In this document: piece after piece, positions 47,911 to 57,892 of the stretch
How positions within the stretch are numbered: position 1 is the first letter of the stretch
Layout of the letters: the number at the start of each line of letters is the position of its first letter
Source: Leclercia adecarboxylata
Lineage (GTDB): Bacteria > Pseudomonadota > Gammaproteobacteria > Enterobacterales > Enterobacteriaceae
Direction: 5' to 3'
NCBI RefSeq assembly: GCF_023639785.1
Contig: NZ_CP098325.1
Location: forward strand, 1,984,001-2,048,000
DNA length: 64,000 bases
Position numbers and translations under genes: made by a program
The notes under the pieces: model-generated
Database searches by the model: none
What the model saw: the letters and a program-made list of their open reading frames with translations, nothing else
Told to the model about the DNA's origin: nothing

Positions 47911-48545
47911 CAGGCGTCGGTTTTCTCTTTATATTCACAGAGATCTTCAATAATACAGGAGCCGCAGCGAGGTTTTCGCGCAATGCAGGTGTAGCGCCCG
48001 TGCAGAATCAGCCAGTGATGGCAGTCGACCTTAAACTCCGCAGGCACCACCTTCAGCAGCTTATCTTCAACCTGCTCCACGTTTTTGCCGGGGGCGAAAT
48101 TTGTCCGGTTACACACGCGGAAGATATGGGTATCCACGGCAATGGTTGGCCAGCCAAAGGCGGTATTCAACACCACATTGGCGGTTTTACGGCCTACGCC
48201 GGGCAGGGCTTCCAGCGCGGCGCGATCTTCCGGTACCTCGCCACCGTGAAGCTCTATTAACATCCGGCAGGTCTTAATGACGTTCTCGGCTTTGCTGTTG
48301 AACAGGCCGATGGTCTTGATGTACGACTTCACCCCCTCGACGCCGAGCTCCAGCATCGCCTGTGGCGTGTTGGCAACGGGATAAAGCTTCGCGGTGGCTT
48401 TGTTCACGCTTACGTCAGTAGCCTGCGCAGAGAGCAGGACCGCAATCAGCAGTTCAAATGGCGAAGTGAAGTTCAGTTCGGTCGTCGGATGCGGGTTGTT
48501 CTCCCGCAGGCGCTGCAAAATAGTTAAACGCTTCTCTTTGTTCAT
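47910..48545 (-). CDS. nth: Endonuclease III
   Basis: This DNA glycosylase/AP lyase removes oxidised pyrimidines. The 211 residues include the helix-hairpin-helix [12 protein letters not shown] with the catalytic Lys (K120) and the Asp of VDTHIFRV (D138). The C-terminal [4Fe-4S] loop [17 protein letters not shown] has the C-x6-C-x2-C-x5-C spacing. The ATG overlaps the rsxE stop (ATGA), so it is the last gene of the rsx operon, as in E. coli. Confidence 0.98.
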   Translation of the reverse strand: MNKEKRLTILQRLRENNPHPTTELNFTSPFELLIAVLLSAQATDVSVNKATAKLYPVANTPQAMLELGVEGVKSYIKTIGLFNSKAENVIKTCRMLIELHGGEVPEDRAALEALPGVGRKTANVVLNTAFGWPTIAVDTHIFRVCNRTNFAPGKNVEQVEDKLLKVVPAEFKVDCHHWLILHGRYTCIARKPRCGSCIIEDLCEYKEKTDA

Positions 48546-49228
48546 GAGGCCTTCTCAGGGATCCCTTCCTCTGCGCTACGTGCGGCAGCGCGGCGCTTAC
48601 GTTTCTCATCAATCAGGTATTTCACCGCCAGCATCATGCCGAGGCCAATAAAGGCACCCGGGGGCAGCATCGCCAGCAGGAACGGCGTATCGGTGTGGAA
48701 CACTTCAATACGCAGGGCTTTGGCCCAGCCGCCCAGCAGCGCGTCTGCACCATCGAACAGGGTGCCGTTGCCGAGGATCTCACGCATCGAGCCCAGCACG
48801 AACATCGCCCCGGTTGCCCCCATACCGATGGCAAAGCCATCGAGGGCTGAAATCAACGGGTCGTTTTTCACCGCAAAGGCTTCGGCGCGTCCCACCACAA
48901 TACAGTTGGTCACGATCAGCGGAATAAAAATCCCCAGCGACTGATAGAGGCCAAAGGCGTAGGCGTTGATCAGCATCTGCACGACGCTCACCACCGAGGC
49001 GATGATCATCACGTAGATCGGAATACGAATTTCTGAAGGTGTCCAGCGGCGCAGGGCAGAGATCGACAGATTGGTCAGGGTCAGCACCAGCGTGGTGGCA
49101 AGGCCCAGGCCCAGGGCGTTGGTGGCGGTCGACGTGACGGCCAGCAGCGGACACATCCCCAGCAGCTGCACCAGAGCGGAGTTGTTCTTCCACAGCCCCT
49201 GGACAAAAACCTCTTTAACCTGGCTCAT
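48542..49228 (-). CDS. rsxE: Electron transport complex subunit RsxE
   Basis: This 228-residue membrane subunit of the Rnf/Rsx complex has six hydrophobic segments and the start [24 protein letters not shown]. In E. coli the complex keeps SoxR reduced. ATG 49228 (MSQVKEVF) has GGAG at good spacing; an in-frame GTG two codons upstream is less likely. It lies two bases past the rsxG stop and overlaps nth by four bases. Confidence 0.96.
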   Translation of the reverse strand: MSQVKEVFVQGLWKNNSALVQLLGMCPLLAVTSTATNALGLGLATTLVLTLTNLSISALRRWTPSEIRIPIYVMIIASVVSVVQMLINAYAFGLYQSLGIFIPLIVTNCIVVGRAEAFAVKNDPLISALDGFAIGMGATGAMFVLGSMREILGNGTLFDGADALLGGWAKALRIEVFHTDTPFLLAMLPPGAFIGLGMMLAVKYLIDEKRKRRAAARSAEEGIPEKAS

Positions 49229-49230
49229 GA

Positions 49231-49851
49231 TCACTCCTCACAGGCGGGCAGATTGTTAAGTTGCGCAGGCAGCGTTTGCGCGTAGACGCCGGCGCGCTTA
49301 ACGGCATTCACCACCGCGCGTGGAGTAATGGTTGCACCGGTAAACTGATCGATTTCGCCGCCATCTTTTTTCACCGCAAACGCCGGATCGTCAATACCAT
49401 GAATAACTTTACCGGCAAAATGCAAAATCCAGTCGCTCAAACGGGTCTCGATTTTATCCCCAAGCCCTGGCGTTTCGTGATGTTGCGTCACGCGCGTGCC
49501 CAGCACGGTGCCCGAGAAATCAGTGCCAACCAGCAGCTGGATAGCACCGGAGTAACCATCCGGGGCCGTGGCCTCCATTACAGCGCCGACCGGCGTATCG
49601 CCTTTACGGGCAATAAAAATACGGTGAGGACCTTTGCCCAGCGCCGGGTCCTGGACAAGGTAGCAGCTCTTTTGCAACGCGTTATCGTACAAATCCGCCG
49701 GGATAACCTGGTCAAACAGCGCCTTCTGCTGTCGGGCCGCCTGTTCATCAATGGTGGATTTGGTCAAGCCGTTAACCAGCGCGGTCAGGCCGGTCAGCAC
49801 CCCGGCAAAGAGCGCCAGCGTCACGCCGTGTTTTTGCATCGTTTTTAACAT
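49231..49851 (-). CDS. rsxG: Electron transport complex subunit RsxG
   Basis: This 206-residue subunit has one N-terminal membrane segment and a periplasmic FMN-binding domain. The TGATIT motif ([13 protein letters not shown]) carries the Thr to which FMN is covalently joined in the family. It transfers electrons within the Rsx complex. It lies 10 bases after rsxD in the operon. Confidence 0.96.
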   Translation of the reverse strand: MLKTMQKHGVTLALFAGVLTGLTALVNGLTKSTIDEQAARQQKALFDQVIPADLYDNALQKSCYLVQDPALGKGPHRIFIARKGDTPVGAVMEATAPDGYSGAIQLLVGTDFSGTVLGTRVTQHHETPGLGDKIETRLSDWILHFAGKVIHGIDDPAFAVKKDGGEIDQFTGATITPRAVVNAVKRAGVYAQTLPAQLNNLPACEE

Positions 49852-49861
49852 GGCGTATTCC

Positions 49862-50914
49862 TTAGCGATGGCCGTACACGCGCGGACGGGTGTAGTAGTC
49901 GATGAGCGGTACGGTGATGTTCGCCAGCAGCACGGCGAAGGCTAGGCCATCCGGATAACCGCCAAAGCTGCGGATCAGCCACACCAGCAGACCGGCCAGG
50001 GCACCAAAAATAAGTCGTCCACGGTTAGTGGTGGACGCCGTGACCGGGTCGGTAAGAATAAAGAAGGCGCCCAGCATGGTTGCCCCGGAGAGCAGATGGA
50101 TCTGCGGCGAAGCCAGCGATTCCGGTGAGAATACCCAGCCCAGCCCGGAACAGACCGCGAGGGTCACCAGGAAGCTCACCGGGATATGCCAGCGGATCGC
50201 TTTCTGCCACAGCAGAAACAGCCCGCCCGCCAGATACGCGAGGTTAACCCACTGCCAGCCTGCACCCGCCAGCACACCGCTGTAAATCGGGTATTTCAGG
50301 ATCTGCTCCACACTGTGACCGGCGTGCAGGGAGGTTTTAAACGTATCCAGCGGCGTGGCCTGGCTGATGCCGTCCACTCCCAGGCGCAGGCTGTTCATAT
50401 CAGCGCCGCTGGCGGTGTGGCCAGAGAAGATCACCTGCACGGCATCGACAAAGCCTGGCACCGTCGCAGCGATGTCATGCGGCGGCAGCCAGCTGGTCAT
50501 CTGTACCGGGAAGGAGATCAGCAGCACCACATAGCCAATCATCGCCGGGTTAAACGGGTTATGCCCCAGGCCGCCATACAGCTGCTTGGCGATGATTACC
50601 GCGAATACGGTGCCGAGCACCACCATCCACCACGGCGCGAAGGGGGGGATACTGATGGCCAGCAGCAGACCGGTAAGCAGGGCGGAGTTGTCCGCCAGAA
50701 TTTTGCGCACCGCAACGTTACGCAGCCTGAGCACCAGGGCTTCGGCCGCCAGCGCGCTGACGCAGCCGAGGGTAATCTGCAGCAGCGTACCCCAGCCGAA
50801 AAACCAGAGCTGAACGGCAATGCCCGGCAGCGCGGCCAGGCAAACCAGCATCATAATGCGCGATGTCTGGCGCTGGTTATGGGTATAAGGGGAGCTTGCG
50901 ATTCTGAAAACCAT
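49862..50914 (-). CDS. rsxD: Electron transport complex subunit RsxD
   Basis: This 350-residue membrane subunit has about nine hydrophobic segments. It has the FMN-attachment region [14 protein letters not shown], in which the family carries a covalent FMN on Thr. It starts directly after the rsxC stop with no gap. The C-terminus ([25 protein letters not shown]) matches E. coli. It contributes to electron flow across the inner membrane. Confidence 0.96.
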   Translation of the reverse strand: MVFRIASSPYTHNQRQTSRIMMLVCLAALPGIAVQLWFFGWGTLLQITLGCVSALAAEALVLRLRNVAVRKILADNSALLTGLLLAISIPPFAPWWMVVLGTVFAVIIAKQLYGGLGHNPFNPAMIGYVVLLISFPVQMTSWLPPHDIAATVPGFVDAVQVIFSGHTASGADMNSLRLGVDGISQATPLDTFKTSLHAGHSVEQILKYPIYSGVLAGAGWQWVNLAYLAGGLFLLWQKAIRWHIPVSFLVTLAVCSGLGWVFSPESLASPQIHLLSGATMLGAFFILTDPVTASTTNRGRLIFGALAGLLVWLIRSFGGYPDGLAFAVLLANITVPLIDYYTRPRVYGHR

Positions 50915-53152
50915 TTAATCCTCGTTAACTGCCTTCTGTGCGGCTTTCTTCGCCTGGACGCGCGCGATGGCGGCAGCAACTGCCGCTTTGCGTGGATCGT
51001 CATTGGCGGCCGGTTCTTCTTCCTGCTGCGCTGCCTTGCGCGCTTTAGCACGCGCAATGGCCGCTTCGACTGCGGCTTTACGCGGATCGACGGGCGTTTT
51101 CTCTTCCGTCGGCGCGGCCTGGCTTTCGTCCGGCTGGGCCGCTTTACGGGCTTTAGCGCGGGCAATAGCCGCTTCGACCGCCGCTTTACGCGGATCGACC
51201 GGGGTCGGCTCGATCTGGATATCGTCCGGCTGGGCCGCTTTACGGGCTTTGGCGCGGGCAATGGCCGCTTCGACTGCGGCTTTACGCGGATCGACGGGCG
51301 TTTTCTCTTCCGTCGGCGCGGCCTGGCTTTCGTCCGGCTGGGCCGCTTTACGGGCTTTGGCGCGGGCGATAGCCGCTTCAACCGCCGCTTTACGCGGATC
51401 GACCGGGGTCGGTTCGGCCTGGCTTTCGTCCGGCTGGGCCGCTTTGCGGGCTTTGGCGCGGGCGATAGCCGCTTCAACCGCCGCTTTACGCGGATCGGCT
51501 TCAGGCTGCGCTGCGGCGGCCTGAGCTTTTTCTGACTGACGCGCCCGGGCCTCTGCTTTACGCGCTTCGCGGGCGGCTATGACCTCGCTGTTGTCCGGAC
51601 GCTGACCCGCCGGGATCACCACCTCTTCGGTGGCGTTCGCTTTCTTCTCGCGTACCCGTGCCAGGGCGGCATTAATGGCATCCTGATCTTTCGCCGCAGG
51701 CTGAACCGCGGCTTTCTTATGGCGCTCCTCGCGGGCGGCTTTTTCGCGCTCAAGGCGCTGCTGGCGCGCTTCAAAACGTGCTTTAGCTTCGGCGGCACGC
51801 TTCTCTTCCTGGGCGATGGCGTAGATTTCGGCTTTTTCAACGCGGAAATACTGCACCAGCGGAATGTTGCTTGGGCAGACCCAGGCGCAGGCCCCGCACT
51901 CAATGCAGTCGGCCAGGTTATGGGATTTCGCTTTGTCGTGGATCTGCCCTTTGCTGTACCAGTAGAGCTGCTGAGGCAGCAGATCGGCAGGGCAGGCGTC
52001 GGCGCAGGCGCTACAGCGAATGCAGCCTTTCTCTTCCTGCTCTTCACCCATCTCGCTGACGGACGGTGCCAGCAGGCAGTTGGTAATTTTCACCACCGGG
52101 ACATCCAGCCACGGCAGGGTAAAGCCCATGAGTGGGCCACCCATGATCACCATCTGCTCAGCGCTCGGGCAGAAGCCAGCCTGGTCAAGCAGGTGACGAA
52201 CAGGGGTGCCAAGGCGCGCCCAGACGTTGCCGGGGCGGCTGACGGCTTCACCGGTGAGGGTGACGACGCGCTCGGTGAGCGGCTCGCCGTCAATGACCGC
52301 ACGTTTCACCGCATAGGCGGTGCCGACGTTCTGCATCAGAACGCCGATGTCAGAGGAGCGGCCACCGTGGGGAACCTGCTTGCCGGTTAATATCTGGGTC
52401 AGCTGCTTCGCACCGCCCGAAGGGTATTTGGTCGGGATCACGCGCAGGCCGATATCGTGGCTGCCTGCCAGCACCGCACGCAGCATGGAGATGGCCTGCG
52501 GTTTGTTATCTTCGATGCCGATCAGCACGTCCTGGGGCTGCAGAATGTGGGCCAGGATACGAATACCTTCGACGATCTGTGCCGCGCAGTCCTGCATCAG
52601 ACGGTCGTCCGCCGTAATGTACGGCTCGCACTCGGCGGCGTTGATGATCAGGGTCTTAATTTTGTCGCCGCCGCCCTGCAGTTTGTTGCCGGTCGGAAAG
52701 CCTGCGCCGCCCAGCCCGGCGACGCCGGACTGATGAATGCGGGTGATGAGTTCTTCCCGGCTGTGGCTGCGATAGTCGCTCCAGCCGTCGCGTTCAATCC
52801 AGCGATCTTCGCCATCGGCCTCGATGACGATGCACATTTCAGACAGCGCGGAAGGGTGGGCCACCGTATGCGGAGCAATCGCCACTACGGTGCCGGAGGT
52901 CGGGGCGTGTACAGGCAGCATACGCCCGCGCCCGAAGGTCAGCGGCTGGCCGCGTAACACGCTGTCGCCAGGCTTCACGCACAGCTCACCCTCAGCGCCG
53001 ATGTGCTGTTTCAGGGGGATAATAAAACGGTTGGCCAGCGGGATCTGGCGCAGCGGCGTGCCGCTGGACTGGGTTTTCATCTCCGGCGGATGAATACCGC
53101 CGTCGAAATCCCAGATCTTCTCTTTTCTGAAGGCAGAAAATAACTTAAGCAT
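50915..53152 (-). CDS. rsxC: Electron transport complex subunit RsxC
   Basis: This 745-residue peripheral subunit has an N-terminal NADH/FMN domain homologous to respiratory complex I, with GGAGFPTG at about 140. Two [4Fe-4S] clusters follow ([12 protein letters not shown] and [12 protein letters not shown], around 375-425). After a Lys/Glu/Ala-rich linker comes a long C-terminal tail of six [20 protein letters not shown] units with acidic spacers. The ATG overlaps the rsxB end by eight bases. Tail length varies between enterobacteria, and this one is internally duplicated. Confidence 0.96.
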   Translation of the reverse strand: MLKLFSAFRKEKIWDFDGGIHPPEMKTQSSGTPLRQIPLANRFIIPLKQHIGAEGELCVKPGDSVLRGQPLTFGRGRMLPVHAPTSGTVVAIAPHTVAHPSALSEMCIVIEADGEDRWIERDGWSDYRSHSREELITRIHQSGVAGLGGAGFPTGNKLQGGGDKIKTLIINAAECEPYITADDRLMQDCAAQIVEGIRILAHILQPQDVLIGIEDNKPQAISMLRAVLAGSHDIGLRVIPTKYPSGGAKQLTQILTGKQVPHGGRSSDIGVLMQNVGTAYAVKRAVIDGEPLTERVVTLTGEAVSRPGNVWARLGTPVRHLLDQAGFCPSAEQMVIMGGPLMGFTLPWLDVPVVKITNCLLAPSVSEMGEEQEEKGCIRCSACADACPADLLPQQLYWYSKGQIHDKAKSHNLADCIECGACAWVCPSNIPLVQYFRVEKAEIYAIAQEEKRAAEAKARFEARQQRLEREKAAREERHKKAAVQPAAKDQDAINAALARVREKKANATEEVVIPAGQRPDNSEVIAAREARKAEARARQSEKAQAAAAQPEADPRKAAVEAAIARAKARKAAQPDESQAEPTPVDPRKAAVEAAIARAKARKAAQPDESQAAPTEEKTPVDPRKAAVEAAIARAKARKAAQPDDIQIEPTPVDPRKAAVEAAIARAKARKAAQPDESQAAPTEEKTPVDPRKAAVEAAIARAKARKAAQQEEEPAANDDPRKAAVAAAIARVQAKKAAQKAVNED
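50945..51496 (-). repeat. Tandem repeat coding the RsxC C-terminal tail
   Basis: Six copies of a unit coding DPRKAAV(E/A)[12 protein letters not shown] alternate with acidic spacers. Spacers ending TPV and EEKTPV alternate, showing that a two-unit block (about 190 bp) was duplicated as a whole. The last copy has diverged ([10 protein letters not shown]). Confidence 0.9.
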
Positions 53153-53723
53153 GTTGTTCCACAGGAATAATGCGCACCGGAATGGTCTGAAGATCCCATT
53201 TCCAGCTGTCAGTTGTGGTTGCTACCGGGCGTAATTCAATGCACTGGGTCGGGCAGGGGGCGACACAGAGATTACAGCCGGTACACAGGTCTTCCATCAC
53301 GGTATGCATGGCGCGCGTGGCGCCCACGATGGCATCTACCGGACAGGCCTGAATACATTTGGTGCAGCCGATGCAGTTGGGCTCATCAATGACCGCCAGC
53401 ATGCGCACCGGCTCCTGGGCGCTTTCATCACCGTCGACCGGCTGGGGATCAACGTTCAACAGCCCAGCTATTTTGAGCATCACCGCTTCGCCACCGGGGG
53501 CACAGCGGTTAATTTTCTCGCCGCCGGTGCCCACCGCCTCTGCGTAAGGGCGACAGCCAGGGTAGCCGCACTGTCCGCACTGGCTTTGCGGCAGCAGCTC
53601 ATCAATTTTTTCAACAACCGGGTCGTCCTCCACTGCAAAGCGGCGCGAGGCATAACCGAGAATAATGCCAAATACCAGCCCCAAAACGCCGAGGACAGCA
53701 ATGGCAATCCAGATTGCATTCAT
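53145..53723 (-). CDS. rsxB: Electron transport complex subunit RsxB (ferredoxin)
   Basis: The 192-residue protein has one N-terminal membrane segment. A [4Fe-4S] domain of the Rnf type follows (CGQCGYPGC), then two bacterial-ferredoxin clusters ([12 protein letters not shown] and [12 protein letters not shown]). It passes electrons between RsxC and the membrane subunits. Its ATG overlaps the rsxA stop by one base, and its end overlaps rsxC by eight. Confidence 0.97.
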   Translation of the reverse strand: MNAIWIAIAVLGVLGLVFGIILGYASRRFAVEDDPVVEKIDELLPQSQCGQCGYPGCRPYAEAVGTGGEKINRCAPGGEAVMLKIAGLLNVDPQPVDGDESAQEPVRMLAVIDEPNCIGCTKCIQACPVDAIVGATRAMHTVMEDLCTGCNLCVAPCPTQCIELRPVATTTDSWKWDLQTIPVRIIPVEQHA

Positions 53724-54304
53724 TACAACTTCACCAGACCACTAAAGCCCATAAAGGCCAGAGACATGAGACCGGCGGTAACCAGTGCGATAGCGTTACC
53801 GCGAAACGGTGCCGGGATATCGGCCGCGACAAGGCGTTCGCGGATCGCCGCAAACAGCACCATCACCAGCGAGAAGCCGACCGCGGCGGAAAAGCCGTAC
53901 AGGGCCGACTGCAGAAAATTGTGCCCAAGGTTTATATTGAGCAGCGCCACGCCGAGCACCGCACAGTTGGTGGTGATCAGCGGCAGGAAGATGCCGAGCA
54001 GGCGGTACAGCGCCGGGCTGGTTTTACGCACCACCATTTCGGTGAACTGCACCACCACAGCGATAACCAGAATGAAGGCCAGCGTGCGCAGATAGGTCAG
54101 ACCGAGGGGGATTAAGATCCAGGTATCTACCCACCAGGCGCAGATTGAGGCGAGGGTCAGCACGAAGGTTGTTGCCAGCCCCATCCCCATCGCGGTTTCC
54201 AGCTTTTTAGACACGCCCATAAACGGGCACAGGCCAAGAAACTTCACGAGGACGAAGTTGTTTACCAGCACCGTGCCGACGAAGAGCAGTAAGTAATCGG
54301 TCAT
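53723..54304 (-). CDS. rsxA: Electron transport complex subunit RsxA
   Basis: This 193-residue membrane subunit with six hydrophobic segments is the first gene of the rsxABCDGE-nth operon. The N-terminus [29 protein letters not shown] and the [12 protein letters not shown] segment, whose Cys takes part in a membrane iron-sulfur site in Rnf complexes, are conserved. The adjacent ydgK stop lies 76 bp upstream. Confidence 0.97.
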   Translation of the reverse strand: MTDYLLLFVGTVLVNNFVLVKFLGLCPFMGVSKKLETAMGMGLATTFVLTLASICAWWVDTWILIPLGLTYLRTLAFILVIAVVVQFTEMVVRKTSPALYRLLGIFLPLITTNCAVLGVALLNINLGHNFLQSALYGFSAAVGFSLVMVLFAAIRERLVAADIPAPFRGNAIALVTAGLMSLAFMGFSGLVKL

Positions 54305-54380
54305 TATTCAGCCTGACATAAAAAAGCCGCCCATTATCGGATAAACCGCCGCAGGCGACAACAGGTTAACTGTAAGGTTA

Positions 54381-54821
54381 TTACGGGTTCACAAAGGTGT
54401 TCTTCACGCGTGCCGAGCGCTTAAAGTAGGGCACGAACAGCGCAGTCACCAGCAGTGGGAAGAAGAGTTGTCTTACTGCCAGCGCATCGGATACGGGCGA
54501 AAACGCGAAGGCTTTAACAGCCAGCAATACGGAGACCAGCAGCCAGATAATATAGTGCTTAGGCACGCTGCGGCGACGTTTGAAAAACGCAATGGTCAGC
54601 CACAGCGTGTAGTACCACATGGCTATCGCAAAGGCGAAAGAAATAAACCACATGACAATAGCAGTCGTATTTTGCGCACCGAGCGTTTTTAACGCGTGCG
54701 GCGTAATTAATGCAGTAGAGTAAAGTACCAGCGCCAGCGAGGCACTTAATAATGCAACCAGCAGCCAGGCAAGCGGAGCAAGTAACCAGCCGCCAATTTT
54801 TTCTCCAGCCGTTGTGGTCAT
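54381..54821 (-). CDS. ydgK: DUF2569 inner membrane protein YdgK
   Basis: This 146-residue protein with four membrane segments matches E. coli YdgK, a DUF2569 protein of unknown function. ATG 54821 (MTTTAGEKIGGWLL) has GGGAGA five bases upstream; the frame's earlier ATG at 54839 is less supported. It lies directly before rsxA in the same direction and may share its transcript. Confidence 0.92.
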   Translation of the reverse strand: MTTTAGEKIGGWLLAPLAWLLVALLSASLALVLYSTALITPHALKTLGAQNTTAIVMWFISFAFAIAMWYYTLWLTIAFFKRRRSVPKHYIIWLLVSVLLAVKAFAFSPVSDALAVRQLFFPLLVTALFVPYFKRSARVKNTFVNP

Positions 54822-54904
54822 GTTCTCTCCCGAAGTCATTAAAGCGCGAACCGCAATTTAGCAGGGGCGAGAGTATATAACATTTCCGGGGAATGGGTAT
54901 CCTT

Positions 54905-55120
54905 TTAGAGCACGTAACGCCACACGGACTTTGGCACTTCACCGATGTTAAACAGGCGTCCGCCGGAGACCAGCTCTGCGCGACGGTGATCGGCGGCGCG
55001 GTACATGCTGATAATCTCCTGATTATCGTTCAGGGTATAATTCAGATGATCAAACAGCTTTTCCAGGCTTTCAAGGGAATTAATTTTGCGAAACTTTAAT
55101 AAATAGTCCTGAACTGTCAT
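54905..55120 (-). CDS. cnu: H-NS/StpA-associated Hha-like protein Cnu (YdgT)
   Basis: The 71-residue all-helical protein starts [17 protein letters not shown] and contains [11 protein letters not shown], the Hha/YdgT signature. It binds H-NS or StpA and strengthens silencing of acquired genes; it also binds the oriC-adjacent cnb site in E. coli. The length is identical to E. coli. The frame is open upstream to 55189, but family length and identity place the start at 55120. Confidence 0.96.
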   Translation of the reverse strand: MTVQDYLLKFRKINSLESLEKLFDHLNYTLNDNQEIISMYRAADHRRAELVSGGRLFNIGEVPKSVWRYVL

Positions 55121-55253
55121 TTTAATAATTTTCCATATAAGAGTGAGTAATGCCAAAGAAGTAATTCGGTCGAATAATAAACGGTTCAAAAAAGACGTAA
55201 ACGTTTTGCAGAAACGCAGCGGTAAAAATAAGAATATTCTTTGCTGACGAAAT

Positions 55254-55273
55254 CAGGCGTCGGTCGACGCCTG
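55254..55273 (-). terminator. Hairpin after blr
   Basis: CAGGCGTC pairs with GACGCCTG around GGTC, 50 bp past the blr stop, followed on the minus strand only by ATTTCG. It is a weak terminator at best. Confidence 0.45.
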
Positions 55274-55322
55274 GCGAAGAAGGTTAACGCTGTTCATGAC
55301 GGCTGGCAATACGCAACTGACA

Positions 55323-55493
55323 TCATATGTCACTATTTTTGATCAGTGCATGAGGCTTGCCGTGATTGACCGTATTGACCGGTTCTGGCGGCTGGTAGTT
55401 ATCAATATGGCTGGCCACGCCGAGCAGTATCACCGACACGCCCAGCACAATCCACCCTGCTAACTCGATAATTCGATTAATTATTGTCGTCAT
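55323..55493 (-). CDS. blr: Small divisome membrane protein Blr
   Basis: The 56-codon frame contains one membrane segment and the stretch ELAGWIVLGVSVILLGVASH followed by IDNYQPPE, which identifies it as Blr (beta-lactam resistance), a 41-residue divisome-associated peptide in E. coli. Here the ATG at 55493 adds about four residues at the N-terminus, because the E. coli start position is ATT. The C-terminus is about ten residues longer (ending LIKNSDI). The ribosome site is weak. It lies upstream of cnu as in E. coli. Confidence 0.88.
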   Translation of the reverse strand: MTTIINRIIELAGWIVLGVSVILLGVASHIDNYQPPEPVNTVNHGKPHALIKNSDI

Positions 55494-55724
55494 GATTCGT
55501 TATTTGTTTTATCCATAAATACAGATTCAGAATTTTACAGCGCACTCTGCCTTCCGGCAAGCGCTTTGCATTGATGTTTTGCGATTGTATTCAGCGAGTT
55601 ATAATTGTTAATCAGAAATAACTGATTGCTTGTATTGTTTTAGGGGAGACGCGCCAGATTAATCTATTGTGAGGCGAGAGGAGATGGTGTGAAATAGAGA
55701 TGTCAAAAGATGAGAGGCGATTTC

Positions 55725-56765
55725 ATGAGCGACAAAATCCGTGTTGGATTAATAGGTTATGGTTATGCGAGTAAAACATTTCATGCCCCGCTGATTGATG
55801 GCACCCCGGGGATGGAGCTGGCAGCAATTTCCAGTAGCGATGCGACGAAGGTCCACGCCGACTGGCCAACCGTGCCGGTAGTTTCCGAGCCGAAGCATCT
55901 GTTTAACGATCCGAATATCGACCTGATCGTTATCCCGACACCAAACGATACCCATTTCCCGCTGGCAAAAGCCGCCCTGGAAGCGGGCAAGCATGTGGTG
56001 GTGGATAAGCCCTTCACCGTGACGTTGTCACAGGCTCGCGAGCTGGATGCGCTGGCGAAAAGCCTGGGTAAACTGCTCTCCGTCTTCCACAACCGCCGTT
56101 GGGACAGCGACTTCCTTACCGTTAAGGCGCTGATTGCCGACGGTTCCCTCGGGGAAGTGGCGTTCTTTGAGTCCCATTTCGACCGTTTCCGTCCGCAGGT
56201 GCGTAACCGCTGGCGTGAGCTGGCGGGGCCGGGCAGCGGCATCTGGTACGATCTGGCTCCGCATCTTCTCGACCAGGCCGTCAACCTGTTCGGACTGCCG
56301 GTGAGCCTGAACGTCGATCTTGCCCAGCTGCGCCCTGGCGCGCAGGCGACGGACTACTTCCACGCGGTGCTCAGCTACCCGCAGCGTCGCGTAGTGCTGC
56401 ACGGCACCATGATGGCCGCGGCGGAATCCGCCCGTTATATCGTCCATGGTACCCGCGGCAGCTACGTGAAGTTTGGTCTCGACCCGCAGGAAGATCGTCT
56501 GAAAAACGGCGAACGTCTGCCGCAGGAAGACTGGGGCTACGATATGCGTGATGGCGTGCTGACCCGCGTTGAAGGCGAAGAGCGCGTGGAGGAGACCTGG
56601 CTGACCCTGCCGGGTAACTATCCGGCCTATTACGCCGGTATCCGCGATGCCCTGAACGGTGACGGGGAAAACCCGGTTCCGGCAAGTCAGGCGATTCAGA
56701 TTATGGAACTGATTGAGCTGGGTATAGAGTCCGCGAAACATCGCGCGACCCTCTGTCTGGCATAA
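55725..56765 (+). CDS. ydgJ: Gfo/Idh/MocA-family oxidoreductase YdgJ
   Basis: The 346-residue protein has an N-terminal Rossmann domain (VGLIGYGYASKTFH), the EKP-like motif in DKPFTVTLSQ and the C-terminal beta-sheet domain of Gfo/Idh/MocA dehydrogenases. The length equals that of E. coli YdgJ. The substrate is unknown, probably a sugar or polyol. ATG 55725 (MSDKIRV) has GAGAGG upstream. It converges on add with a terminator. Confidence 0.95.
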   Translation: MSDKIRVGLIGYGYASKTFHAPLIDGTPGMELAAISSSDATKVHADWPTVPVVSEPKHLFNDPNIDLIVIPTPNDTHFPLAKAALEAGKHVVVDKPFTVTLSQARELDALAKSLGKLLSVFHNRRWDSDFLTVKALIADGSLGEVAFFESHFDRFRPQVRNRWRELAGPGSGIWYDLAPHLLDQAVNLFGLPVSLNVDLAQLRPGAQATDYFHAVLSYPQRRVVLHGTMMAAAESARYIVHGTRGSYVKFGLDPQEDRLKNGERLPQEDWGYDMRDGVLTRVEGEERVEETWLTLPGNYPAYYAGIRDALNGDGENPVPASQAIQIMELIELGIESAKHRATLCLA

Positions 56766-56767
56766 AA

Positions 56768-56796
56768 ATAACGCCCGGCGGTGCCGGGCGTTCTCT
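56768..56796. terminator. Terminator between ydgJ and add
   Basis: AACGCCCGGC pairs with GCCGGGCGTT around GGT, flanked by A-rich and T/C-rich sequence. It probably serves both convergent genes. Confidence 0.78.
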
Positions 56797-57797
56797 TATC
56801 CGCGTGCAACCTTGTCGCGCAGCGCCTGCTTCTCTGCTGGCGTTAAAAATGCCATCTCCAGACCATTGATCTGCGCCTGGCGGATCTGCTCCCGGCTCAG
56901 TCCTGCCAGCGGAGCGGCCACATTGTACTCGTGAATGATATCCACCCCCTGAACCGCCGGGTCGTCGGTATTCAGCGACGCCATCACCCCATGCTCAAGG
57001 AACGTTTTCAGGGGATGGTGCGCCAGCGTCGCCACGGTGCTGGTCTGGATGTTGGAGGTCAGACAGGATTCGATCCCGATGCGCTGCTCGGCCAGAAAGT
57101 CCATCAGGGCTCTGTCTTCTACCGCCTTCACCCCATGCCCGATTCGCCCGGCGCCCAGTTCACGAATGGCCTGCCAGATACTCTCCGGCCCCGCCGCTTC
57201 ACCGGCATGCACGGTGATGTGCCAGCCCGCATCGCGGGCGCGGTTGAAGTGGGAGAGGAACAGGCTCCCCGGGAAGCCCAGTTCGTCGCCTGCCAGATCC
57301 ACCGCAACGATACCGTCCCGGTGCGCCAGCAGCGCCTCGAGCTCCTGCAGGCAGGCGGCTTCGCCAAAGGTACGGCTCATAATGCCAATCAGGCGTGCTT
57401 CCACGTTAAAGGTCTTGCACCCTTCGCGAACGCCTGCGATCACCGCCTCCACCACACCTTCGACCGGCAAGTTATGGTTCATCGCCATATAGCCCGGCGA
57501 GAAACGCAGCTCAACGTAGTGCAGGCCGTTACGCGCGGCATCTTCGATATTTTCAAAGGCGACGCGGCGGCAGGCGTCCAGCGAGGCGAGAACTTTTACC
57601 CCCCAGTCGAGTTTGCTTAAAAAGCTGACCAGATCCGGCTCGTTTTCCGTAACCTGCACATGCGGGATGAGTGTCTCAAGGGTTTGCGCGGGCAGGGTTA
57701 AATTATACTGACGACCAAGGTCCAGAATGGTCTGGGCGCGGATGTTGCCGTCAAGGTGGCGGTGAACGTCAGTTAGCGGGAGGGTGGTATCAATCAT
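56796..57797 (-). CDS. add: Adenosine deaminase
   Basis: This 333-residue zinc enzyme of the amidohydrolase superfamily deaminates adenosine and deoxyadenosine. The zinc and catalytic residues are H12 and H14 (VHRHLDGN), His and Glu in VHAGEAAG, the His in GHGVKAVED and the Asp pair in NTDDPAV. The length is the same as in E. coli. It follows malY in the same direction after a 95-bp gap. Confidence 0.97.
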   Translation of the reverse strand: MIDTTLPLTDVHRHLDGNIRAQTILDLGRQYNLTLPAQTLETLIPHVQVTENEPDLVSFLSKLDWGVKVLASLDACRRVAFENIEDAARNGLHYVELRFSPGYMAMNHNLPVEGVVEAVIAGVREGCKTFNVEARLIGIMSRTFGEAACLQELEALLAHRDGIVAVDLAGDELGFPGSLFLSHFNRARDAGWHITVHAGEAAGPESIWQAIRELGAGRIGHGVKAVEDRALMDFLAEQRIGIESCLTSNIQTSTVATLAHHPLKTFLEHGVMASLNTDDPAVQGVDIIHEYNVAAPLAGLSREQIRQAQINGLEMAFLTPAEKQALRDKVARG

Positions 57798-57892
57798 GGT
57801 CGCACTCTTTATTAATAGAAGTGCGACCCATTATAAAAACAAAACAGGTGAAAAAGCTAATTGCGCAAAATAAATATCCGTTGCGCAACAAA

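Noticed and set aside
50186..51535. 449-codon plus-strand frame with repeated [12 protein letters not shown] units
   Set aside because: The repeats are the antisense image of the RsxC tail repeat; no start signals support it.
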